Source: Armatimonadaceae bacterium (GTDB taxonomy: Bacteria; Armatimonadota; Armatimonadia; Armatimonadales; Armatimonadaceae). From it: a DNA stretch of 5,156 bases. Every line of letters begins with the position of its first letter. Positions within the stretch are counted from its first letter, which is position 1. The position numbers were made by a program, and so were the translations under genes. Location: the NCBI GenBank assembly GCA_030446525.1, contig JAUJNC010000245.1:1-5156 (forward strand). Direction: 5' to 3'. The notes below the pieces were generated by a model, which was given only the letters and a program-made list of their open reading frames with translations, was not told where the DNA came from and did no database searches. Below are positions 1 to 5,156 of this stretch, one piece after another.

Positions 1-754
1 GAACCCGGTCTCGGGCGCGAGGCCGCACCCGTGCTGCTGCTTCTGCGCCCGCGAACCCCACGCGCTCCACCAGCCCGGACAGGCCGCCCACCTGGGGCTG
101 GGCCAGGGCGAACACGGCGATCAGGATCGCGCCGAGCATCGCGAGCGTGAACTGAACGAAGTCATTGACGACGATGCCCGCGATCCCGGCCAGGGAGGAG
201 TAAAACACGGCCACCAGGCTCAACGTGATGGCGATCCCGTATTGGTAGGCGCGAAAGTCGGGGGAGGTCTCCGGGACCCCCAGCAGCGTCGTCCCGATCC
301 TGCCGCTGACGAACAGGGCGCTGCCCAGGACGATGGTGTTCATGATAAAGCCCATGTACAGGGCGCGGAAGCCGCGTAGAATTTTCGCCTCGCGGCCCGA
401 GTAGCGCAGCGTCACGTACTCGGCGTCGGTCAGCACCTCGGTGCGGCGCCACAGGCGCGCGAACAGGAACGTGGTCAGCATCGCGCCCGGCAAAAAGGCC
501 CACCATTCCCAGTTGCGGCTGATGCCCCCCCCGTACACGAAACCCGACACCAGCAGCGGCGTTTCGGCGGAAAATGTCGTCGCCACCATCGACGTCCCGA
601 TCAGCCACCAGGGCAGGTTCCGGTCGGACACGATGTAGGATTCCAGACCCTTGCGCTCGGCCCGCTTTTTGAACAGGAAGCCGATGGAGAGGCAGAACAG
701 AAAGTAGATCCCGATGATGGCGTAGTCCGCAAACGTCATCACGAATTCCGTCAT
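1..754 (-). CDS. Sodium/solute symporter (SSS family), N-terminal part, 3' end outside window
   Basis: Reading from ATG at 752-754 gives 251 residues to the window edge. A second in-frame ATG at 737-739 (M-T-F-A-D-Y) has a better ribosome-site candidate (GGAA at 746-749) and fits the usual family start just before the first helix. An in-frame TGA upstream excludes longer starts. Hydrophobic segments fall at about residues 8-28, 47-75, 85-100, 130-150, 172-190 and 195-217. Family signatures are S-D-R-N-L-P-W-W-L-I-G-T-S-M-V-A-T-T-F-S, G-G-G-I-S-R-N-W-E-W-W, L-T-D-A-E-Y-V-T-L-R-Y-S-G and the helix with V-V-N-D-F-V-Q-F. SSS proteins use a sodium gradient to import sugars, sugar acids, amino acids or similar. 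Following two secreted DUF4838 proteins by about 35 bases, it most likely imports a product of their action; the substrate cannot be read. The last 19 or so residues are Arg-rich and lose the third-position G/C bias, which suggests a frameshift near 56-59. Members usually have about 450-600 residues, so around half is missing. Confidence 0.9.
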   Translation of the reverse strand, partial: MTEFVMTFADYAIIGIYFLFCLSIGFLFKKRAERKGLESYIVSDRNLPWWLIGTSMVATTFSAETPLLVSGFVYGGGISRNWEWWAFLPGAMLTTFLFARLWRRTEVLTDAEYVTLRYSGREAKILRGFRALYMGFIMNTIVLGSALFVSGRIGTTLLGVPETSPDFRAYQYGIAITLSLVAVFYSSLAGIAGIVVNDFVQFTLAMLGAILIAVFALAQPQVGGLSGLVERVGFAGAEAAARVRPRARDRV

Positions 755-767
755 TTGCCAGCCTGCT
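746..767 (-). promoter_or_regulatory. Two candidate ribosome binding sites that decide the symporter start
   Basis: AGCAGG (minus strand, 762-767) lies seven bases before the ATG at 754, and GGAA (746-749) lies six bases before the ATG at 739. Neither is strong. The second start would give a protein beginning directly before the first membrane helix, as is usual in the family. Confidence 0.35.
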
Positions 768-789
768 TTCTCTCGTCAATCACCTTTAC
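755..789 (-). other. Short spacer between DUF4838 copy 2 and the symporter
   Basis: About 35 bases separate the stop of copy 2 from the first candidate symporter start. I find no inverted repeat followed by a T-run and no convincing -35/-10 pair, so transcription probably continues from the DUF4838 genes into the transporter. Confidence 0.5.
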
Positions 790-2685
790 TCACCAGGCAC
801 GTCGGTACAGTTCGTAGAGCGGGGGTTTGGCTTTTTCGCGGTTTTCCCTCTCCTCGAGCTCCAGCGTGTAGCGCCGCATCGAGTAGGTGTTCTGCAGAAG
901 GATGCCGTCCAAGCGGTGCGCTTCCACCAGCTCTTTCATCCGCTGCGCCGCCGCCCGCGACTTCTCGGGCGCGCCCTGCAGCCGGTGGTAGTGGACCTCG
1001 GTGTCGGCGATGGCATAGTCCAGATTCCACCGGAGCCGCTCGATCAAAAAGGCAGGGGCGCTTTGTTCTTTGACCTTTTGCCCGGCTTCGGTCAGGGCTT
1101 TTTTAGCCTGCAGATAGCTCTCGCGGGCCCTGCTGACCGAGTCAGGGTCGTCGAAATCGCCGTCGCCGCGGCGGTGCAGCAACGCCCTGCCGGCCTCCTC
1201 GACGCGGTCGAAGTACTCCCGCATCGGGCCGGCCGCCGCGCCGTATCTTTCGCGAAGATAGCCCGCGACGTAATCGTCCGCTTCGAGACCGGTGTCCCGC
1301 GAAAGGGCGGCCACCAGCAGGTGGGTCAGCTCGTAGGTGATCCAGTCCGCCGGCTCGGAGTAGATGACCAGGCCGGTGGCGCCCTGCGCCCGGTAGTGGG
1401 GGATTTCGCGGCCGATCAGCTCGGGCAGGACGACCGGCAGCGAATGCCAGGCGTATTTGCGGTAGTATTCGTAGATCCCGATGTCGCCTTTGAAGCCGCT
1501 GCTCTTCCACCTGGGTATCAGGCCGTTGTAGGTCACGTTCCGGGCAAAGTCGGATTCGAAGATGGGGTCGCGGTAGCTGCGGCCGAACGGCGCGAAATCG
1601 ATGAGCACGGACGCGTCGTACATGTGTTCCGGGTCGGGCGGCTCGATGGCCGGAACGTAGGAAAGGCTTTCCACGCGCACGCCGGGCAGCGCCTTCTGGA
1701 CGGCCCGGCTGAGCCGGTTGGTCAGATGCGCCTGGGCGTTGGCGATGCTGCCGAAGCGCTCCACCACGCCCGGGGGCCACTTCGCGCCGTCCGGGGGCCA
1801 GGCCTGGAAGATACGGATCTCCGGGTGGTCCTTGAGGTATCGGACGACGTTGCCGATGTAGGTTTGCAGCGCCTCGTCGTCCGCGACGTTGAAGACGTTG
1901 AAGCCCGGTACGAACCAGCCCGGGTGTTCTTTTTGGTACTTCTCCGGCGGCAGGAAGCTCTGGTAGCCGTGGCCGCCGCCTTCGACCAGGATCCCGCGTT
2001 TTTCCAGCTCGGGCAGGAGCTGTTCGCGCCACTGATCCCAGGTGACCGTCCCCGCCCCGTTGTAATCGTAGGGGTACAGCAGGACGTTCAGCCGGTTTTT
2101 GGCCATCCAGTCGATCAGCGGCCGGAGAGTGGCCGGGGTGTGACTCCAGCCCTCCCCCACGTCCTTGCGCCGATACTTGAAGCTGGGCGTTACCTTGAGG
2201 CGGAGATCCGCGACGCGGATCGAAGGCTGTGCGGGGACGTGCTCCGCGTGCCCCTTGTAGAACGCAAAATCCGGGGCGAAGAAGCGCACGCCTAATCGCT
2301 CCAGCAGGGTGTAGACCGCGTACAGCGTGCCGCGCGGCCCGTTGCCCGCAAGGGAAAGGGTGTCGTCGCCGCTGGTCCGGAGCACGAAGCTTTCGGCATC
2401 GTCGTCCGGCCCGAAGAGCGGGGACTGGCCGGCGGGGCGCGGCTGCTCGCCCACCAGCACCCGGACGCCACCCGCCGCCGTCGCCCGGATGGGGAGCTCG
2501 GCCCCCGACATCTTCTTGAGGTACTTTTGCAGCTCCTCGGCGGCGAAGCGTTCGACCGGAGAGGCGATGGGCCGCACGATGATCTCGGCTTTCGCCTGCC
2601 CGTTGTCCACGAGCGTCAGGCCATGCGCGGCGCTTGCCCCCAGGCCAAGCGAAGCGGCGGCGAAGGTACGTAACAGTCTCCCCAT
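790..2685 (-). CDS. Secreted DUF4838-domain protein, putative glycoside hydrolase-like enzyme (copy 2, tandem paralogue)
   Basis: A 631-residue protein from the ATG at 2683-2685, preferred because G-G-T-G-A lies five bases upstream, within and just before the preceding gene's stop. Alternatives are ATG at 2695-2697 (635 residues, seven-base overlap) and GTG at 2692-2694 (four-base GTGA overlap). Signal peptide: M-G-R-L-L-R, then an Ala/Leu/Gly core ending near A-S-A-A-H-G, with no lipobox. The architecture is the same as the upstream gene: N-terminal domain with F-A-A-E-E-L-Q-K-Y-L and S-G-A-E-L-P; core with K-D-V-G-E-G-W-S-H (about 175-182), H-G-Y (H239), A-W-P-P-D-G (D299), I-Y-E-Y-Y (E406) and Y-S-E-P-A-D-W (E444, D447); helical C-terminal region ending Y-R-R-A-W. 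The two proteins align nearly without gaps, so this is a duplication. They differ most at the signal peptide and just after N-R-L-N-V-L, where this copy reads Y-P-Y-D-Y-N-G-A-G-T and the other Y-P-C-G-N-E-T-S-R. A glycan-directed role outside the cytoplasm is inferred; the substrate is not visible. Confidence 0.9.
   Translation of the reverse strand: MGRLLRTFAAASLGLGASAAHGLTLVDNGQAKAEIIVRPIASPVERFAAEELQKYLKKMSGAELPIRATAAGGVRVLVGEQPRPAGQSPLFGPDDDAESFVLRTSGDDTLSLAGNGPRGTLYAVYTLLERLGVRFFAPDFAFYKGHAEHVPAQPSIRVADLRLKVTPSFKYRRKDVGEGWSHTPATLRPLIDWMAKNRLNVLLYPYDYNGAGTVTWDQWREQLLPELEKRGILVEGGGHGYQSFLPPEKYQKEHPGWFVPGFNVFNVADDEALQTYIGNVVRYLKDHPEIRIFQAWPPDGAKWPPGVVERFGSIANAQAHLTNRLSRAVQKALPGVRVESLSYVPAIEPPDPEHMYDASVLIDFAPFGRSYRDPIFESDFARNVTYNGLIPRWKSSGFKGDIGIYEYYRKYAWHSLPVVLPELIGREIPHYRAQGATGLVIYSEPADWITYELTHLLVAALSRDTGLEADDYVAGYLRERYGAAAGPMREYFDRVEEAGRALLHRRGDGDFDDPDSVSRARESYLQAKKALTEAGQKVKEQSAPAFLIERLRWNLDYAIADTEVHYHRLQGAPEKSRAAAQRMKELVEAHRLDGILLQNTYSMRRYTLELEERENREKAKPPLYELYRRAW
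1310..1366 (-). repeat. 57-base direct repeat, copy in DUF4838 copy 2
   Basis: This block matches 3217-3273 with only two mismatches; the first 35 bases (1310-1344 and 3217-3251) are identical. It encodes the Y-S-E-P-A-D-W-I-T-Y-E-L-T-H-L-L-V-A region, the most conserved part of the paralogue pair. It is a remnant of the gene duplication, kept by protein constraint, shared codon bias or gene conversion. It is not a mobile element. Confidence 0.75.
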
Positions 2686-2690
2686 GCGGG

Positions 2691-2695
2691 TCACC
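2691..2695 (-). promoter_or_regulatory. Candidate ribosome binding site for DUF4838 copy 2, built into the preceding stop codon
   Basis: The minus strand reads GGTGA, five bases before the ATG at 2685, and its last three bases are the stop codon of copy 1. This is the main reason to prefer the 2685 start. If the true start is 2697 or 2694, this element has no role; those starts have only AAGG one or four bases upstream. Confidence 0.4.
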
Positions 2696-4598
2696 ATGCC
2701 TTGCGGTACATCGCGCGCATCTCGGGCCGGATCCGCGCCCGCTGCTCCGGGTCGCTCACCCGGTCCGGGTCGTAGCGGCGCATTGCATACATATTTTTCA
2801 GGATAATGCCGTCCAGTCGGTGCGCTTCCACCAGCGCGCGCAGCCGCCGGCGAGCCTGCCGCGACTCTTCCTCCTGGCCGAGGTGCCGGTAGTAATACAC
2901 GTCCGCATCCGCCAGGGCGTACTGGAGGTTCTGGTCCAGACGCCCGCACAGGAACGCCGCGGCGGTGGAGCCGCCTGCCCTGGCGCGCGCCTCCTTGAGT
3001 GCGTTCCGGGCGTCCAGGTATTTGTCACGGGCGGGGGCGAGGACGTCCTGCTGCCCGAAATCGCCGTGGGACGACTGGTGGAAGAGCAGCCGCCCCGCCG
3101 CCTCCACCAGGTCGAAGTAGGTCTGCATCGGCGGAGCGGCCGTCGGTCCGTAGCGATCGCGCAGGTAGTTTGTAACGTAGTCCCCGGCGTCGAGCCGGGC
3201 GTCCCACAACGCCCTCGCCACCAGCAGGTGGGTCAGCTCGTAGGTGATCCAATCCGCCGGCTCGGAATAGATGCGCAGGCCGACCGCCCCCTGGGAGCGG
3301 TAGTGGGGTATCTCGCGGGCGACCAGCCGGGGCAGGACGACGGGCAGCGAGCGCCAGCTGTATTTGCGGTAGTACTCGTAGATGGCGACATCGCCCTGGA
3401 AGCCGGCCGCGCGCCACTGCTTGATCAGGCCGTTGTAGACCTTGTTTTTGGGGTGATTGCTTTCCCACAGCGTGTCGCGGTAGCTGCGGCCGGACGGGGC
3501 GAACTCGATGAAGGTCGCCGGGTCGTACCGGTGCGCGGGCGAGGGCGGGTCCGTGGCCGGAACGTACGAGATGTTCTCGATCTGCACGTGGGGCAAGACC
3601 GCGCGGACGGCGCTGCTCAGTCGGTTGGTGACGTGCGCCTGGGCGTTGGCGACGCTGCCGAAGCGCTTCACGGCGGCCTCGGGCCACTTGGCCCCGTCGG
3701 GTGGCCAGGCGTCGAAGAGGGCGATCACCGGGCGCTCTTTGAGAAACGCGATGACGTTGTCGATGTAGGTCTGCAGGGCCGTGCCGTTCGTGACATCGAA
3801 GACGTTGGCGCCTTCCACGAACCAGTCCGGGTGCTCCTTGCGATACTTGTCCGGCGGGAGGAAGGCGGGATAGCCGTGGCCCCCGGTCTGCAGAACGATG
3901 CCGCGCTTTTCCATCTCGGGCGCGATCTGATCGACCGTGGCGTTCCAGTAGTCCCGGGACGTCTCGTTGCCGCACGGGTAGGAAAGGACGTTGAGCCGGT
4001 TCTTCGCCATCCAGTCGATCATCTGCGACAGGTTGGCCGGGGTGTGGCTCCACCCCTCGCCCACGTCCTTGCCGCGGTACCGCGACGCAGGCTTTTCGCG
4101 GATGTCGAGGGTGGGAACGCGGAGCGACGGGCACGCCGGGACGAGCTCTGCGTGGTTCTGGTAGAACACGAACCGGGGGGCGAAGAAGTGGACGCCCAGC
4201 CGCTCCAGAAAGGCATACACCGCGTAGAGCGTCGCCCGCGGGGAGTTGCCCAGAAGCAGCAGCGTGTCGTTTCCGCGGGTTTGGACGACGAAACTTTCTT
4301 CGTCGTCGCCGGCCCCGAACAGGTCGGAGCGGCGAACACCCGGCTGCTCCCCGACCAGTATCCTGGCGCCCTCCGGAGGGCCGGCCGCCATCGGAAGCTC
4401 GGCGCCGGAGATCTTCCGCAGATACCGCCGCAGCTCGGCGGCGGCGAACTGCTCGACGCTGGATGCGGACGGCCCCACGACGATCCGCGCCGCAGGCCGG
4501 CCGTCCCGAGCGAGCGGCAAGCCGAAGCCCGGTTGTTGCGCGAGGAGCGACAAGGCGAGAACACCCCCCCACCAGACAGCGAGCGTCGTTCCGTTCAT
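2691..4598 (-). CDS. Secreted DUF4838-domain protein, putative glycoside hydrolase-like enzyme (copy 1)
   Basis: A 635-residue protein. The frame stays open further upstream, but the ATG at 4596-4598 is chosen because a signal peptide follows directly, a GGGGA ribosome-site candidate sits six bases before it, and it overlaps the upstream stop as ATGA. Residues 1 to about 26 form a signal peptide with a hydrophobic core (L-A-V-W-W...L-S-L-L-A) and no lipobox, so export to periplasm or medium is expected. Residues about 36-165 match the N-terminal alpha/beta domain that precedes GH67/GH20-like barrels (F-A-A-A-E-L-R-R-Y-L, S-G-A-E-L-P). Residues about 170-460 are the DUF4838-like core: K-D-V-G-E-G-W-S-H, W-M-A-K-N-R-L-N-V-L, H-G-Y with L-P-P-D-K-Y, H-P-D-W-F, A-W-P-P-D-G, I-Y-E-Y-Y and Y-S-E-P-A-D-W. 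A helical C-terminal part follows, ending Y-R-K-A-W. DUF4838 proteins are thought to be related to glycan-active enzymes. The substrate is unknown, and candidate acidic residues D301, E408, E446 and D449 are inferred from conservation with copy 2. Confidence 0.9.
   Translation of the reverse strand: MNGTTLAVWWGGVLALSLLAQQPGFGLPLARDGRPAARIVVGPSASSVEQFAAAELRRYLRKISGAELPMAAGPPEGARILVGEQPGVRRSDLFGAGDDEESFVVQTRGNDTLLLLGNSPRATLYAVYAFLERLGVHFFAPRFVFYQNHAELVPACPSLRVPTLDIREKPASRYRGKDVGEGWSHTPANLSQMIDWMAKNRLNVLSYPCGNETSRDYWNATVDQIAPEMEKRGIVLQTGGHGYPAFLPPDKYRKEHPDWFVEGANVFDVTNGTALQTYIDNVIAFLKERPVIALFDAWPPDGAKWPEAAVKRFGSVANAQAHVTNRLSSAVRAVLPHVQIENISYVPATDPPSPAHRYDPATFIEFAPSGRSYRDTLWESNHPKNKVYNGLIKQWRAAGFQGDVAIYEYYRKYSWRSLPVVLPRLVAREIPHYRSQGAVGLRIYSEPADWITYELTHLLVARALWDARLDAGDYVTNYLRDRYGPTAAPPMQTYFDLVEAAGRLLFHQSSHGDFGQQDVLAPARDKYLDARNALKEARARAGGSTAAAFLCGRLDQNLQYALADADVYYYRHLGQEEESRQARRRLRALVEAHRLDGIILKNMYAMRRYDPDRVSDPEQRARIRPEMRAMYRKAW
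3217..3273 (-). repeat. 57-base direct repeat, copy in DUF4838 copy 1
   Basis: Partner of the block at 1310-1366, same orientation, about 1.9 kb away. Exchange between these two blocks would fuse the genes into one chimera and delete one copy length, so this is where copy-number variation among relatives would be expected. Confidence 0.75.
4595..4598 (-). other. ATGA stop/start overlap between the upstream gene and DUF4838 copy 1
   Basis: On the minus strand the four bases read ATGA: the TGA ends the upstream reading frame and the ATG opens DUF4838 copy 1. Overlaps of this type are common where the same ribosome continues into the next gene, so the two proteins are probably made in linked amounts. 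Confidence 0.8.
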
Positions 4599-5156
4599 GG
4601 CCGGTCCCCGGCGCCGCCCGCCCCGGCCGCCGCCCTCGACAGGGGAACGAAATTGCTTCCCGCGAATTTTTCCGTCGTTGTGGCGGATGAGAGAGACCCG
4701 TCGTAGCGCACGAGGGCGGTCCCGTCGGCGAACAGCCAGAGCGCCGGGTAGCCGTTGTGCTCGACCACGTACTGCAGGCGGCTGTTGGGCACCGCCTCGG
4801 TGAGCCGCTGTCCCGAACTCATATGCGGGTGCGAGCGGGTCAAATGGCCCAGGAACGCATTGTTGTCGCCGTCCGTCATCCGGCCACTCGGGTTGGGCCG
4901 GGTGGTGTCGATGATAAAGAACGGCTTGCCGTTGCTGGAGGCGCGCATAAAGAACAGCTTCCACGGCGTCATCGGCTGGTCGATCAGCGACCCGTCGCTC
5001 CACCGGTAAAACAGCGGCGTGATCGGCAGGTTTGAGATCAGCCGGGCGTTGTGCCGGTCGAGGATGCGGCGCAGCTCCCGCATCAGCCGCTTCCCCTGAT
5101 ACGTCACCGAGGAGGCCGGCGCCGGCGCCGCGTCCGCCCCCTGCGGGCTGGCGTAG
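4595..5156 (-). CDS. C-terminal part of an unidentified protein with a prepilin-like H-X10-DG tail (5' end outside window)
   Basis: The frame is open from the right edge to a TGA at 4595-4597, giving 186 visible residues. Codons before the first possible internal start (GTG at 5105-5107) keep the strong G/C third-position bias of the rest, so the coding region continues beyond the window and that GTG is probably not the true start. The visible part begins with an Ala/Pro-rich linker, then a charged segment (G-K-R-L-M-R-E-L-R-R-I-L), and ends with an Ala/Gly-rich tail. Near the end, at 4721-4759, is H-N-G-Y-P-A-L-W-L-F-A-D-G. It resembles the H-X9-DG motif of prepilin-like proteins abundant in PVC bacteria (typically H-N-G-...-L-F-A-D-G), but has ten residues between His and Asp instead of nine. 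The N-terminal cleavage/methylation helix that would confirm a prepilin is not in the window. The function is therefore open. The stop overlaps the start of the next gene (ATGA), so the two are probably translationally coupled. Confidence 0.75.
   Translation of the reverse strand, partial: YASPQGADAAPAPASSVTYQGKRLMRELRRILDRHNARLISNLPITPLFYRWSDGSLIDQPMTPWKLFFMRASSNGKPFFIIDTTRPNPSGRMTDGDNNAFLGHLTRSHPHMSSGQRLTEAVPNSRLQYVVEHNGYPALWLFADGTALVRYDGSLSSATTTEKFAGSNFVPLSRAAAGAGGAGDRP
4605..4609 (-). promoter_or_regulatory. Candidate ribosome binding site for DUF4838 copy 1
   Basis: The minus strand reads GGGGA, followed by six bases and then the ATG at 4598. It lies inside the end of the upstream gene, as expected with an overlapping start. 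It supports this ATG over the longer open frame, but in such G/C-rich sequence the match could be chance. Confidence 0.45.

Noticed and set aside
162..779. Minus-strand open frame of 205 codons over the symporter region
   Set aside because: It is out of frame with the symporter, Arg/His-rich and without hydrophobic helices. The symporter frame gives clear family motifs and membrane segments.
755..789. Possible terminator or promoter in the only spacer
   Set aside because: There is no stem-loop with a T-run and no recognisable promoter elements; the sequence is too short and uninformative.
916..2295. Long plus-strand open frame (459 codons) opposite DUF4838 copy 2
   Set aside because: It is the same kind of antisense shadow. 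Its resemblance to the other plus-strand frame comes from the paralogy of the real genes on the minus strand.
2698..2949. Upstream extension of DUF4838 copy 2 to a start at 2949
   Set aside because: It overlaps the conserved C-terminal coding region of copy 1 in another frame and would place the signal peptide about 90 residues in.
4599..4640. G/C-rich low-complexity stretch that might be a regulatory hairpin
   Set aside because: It codes for the Ala/Gly-rich tail of the upstream gene, and G/C-rich codons explain the composition.
2634..4706. Very long open frame on the plus strand (690 codons)
   Set aside because: It lies opposite DUF4838 copy 1, which has a signal peptide, family motifs and a paralogue. 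The plus-strand translation is rich in Arg, Val and Gly without recognisable domains, which is typical of antisense frames in G/C-biased genes.
4599..5003. Upstream extension of DUF4838 copy 1 to a start at 5003
   Set aside because: The extension is Arg/Pro-rich, overlaps the upstream gene's supported frame, and would bury the signal peptide inside the protein.

Overview
The window is a GC-rich stretch of bacterial DNA in which every convincing gene lies on the minus strand, so transcription runs from position 5156 towards position 1. It holds four tightly packed coding regions. In transcription order they are: (A) the C-terminal part of a protein I cannot firmly identify, entering from the right edge and ending at 4595; (B) a secreted DUF4838-type protein, 2691-4598; (C) a second, clearly paralogous DUF4838-type protein, 790-2685 (start may be 2697); (D) the N-terminal part of a sodium/solute symporter (SSS, SLC5-like), starting at 754 and leaving through the left edge.

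The junctions are very tight. A and B overlap by four bases (ATGA), B and C abut or overlap by a few bases, and C and D are separated by about 35 bases. No terminator-like hairpin or promoter is visible between them. This looks like one operon whose promoter lies beyond the right edge.

B and C are two copies of the same gene. They align almost without gaps from just after the signal peptide to the last residue. Both carry an N-terminal domain of the kind found in front of glycoside hydrolase barrels (F-A-A-x-E-L-x-x-Y-L, then S-G-A-E-L-P), a central DUF4838-like region, and a shared end Y-R-[KR]-A-W. Both have signal peptides and neither has a lipobox. The likely picture, inferred from family and context, is that B and C act on a glycan or glycoconjugate outside the cytoplasm and D imports a small product with sodium.

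Tandem DUF4838 paralogues, an SSS transporter and a possible H-Xn-DG prepilin-like tail in gene A suggest a member of the PVC group (Verrucomicrobiota, Lentisphaerota, Kiritimatiellota or Planctomycetota). This is family-level reasoning, not a sequence match. I see no RNA gene, CRISPR array, insertion sequence or gene-free stretch longer than about 40 bases. The most unusual points are the tandem DUF4838 pair, with a short divergent segment inside a conserved core, and a probable frameshift in the transporter near position 56-59.
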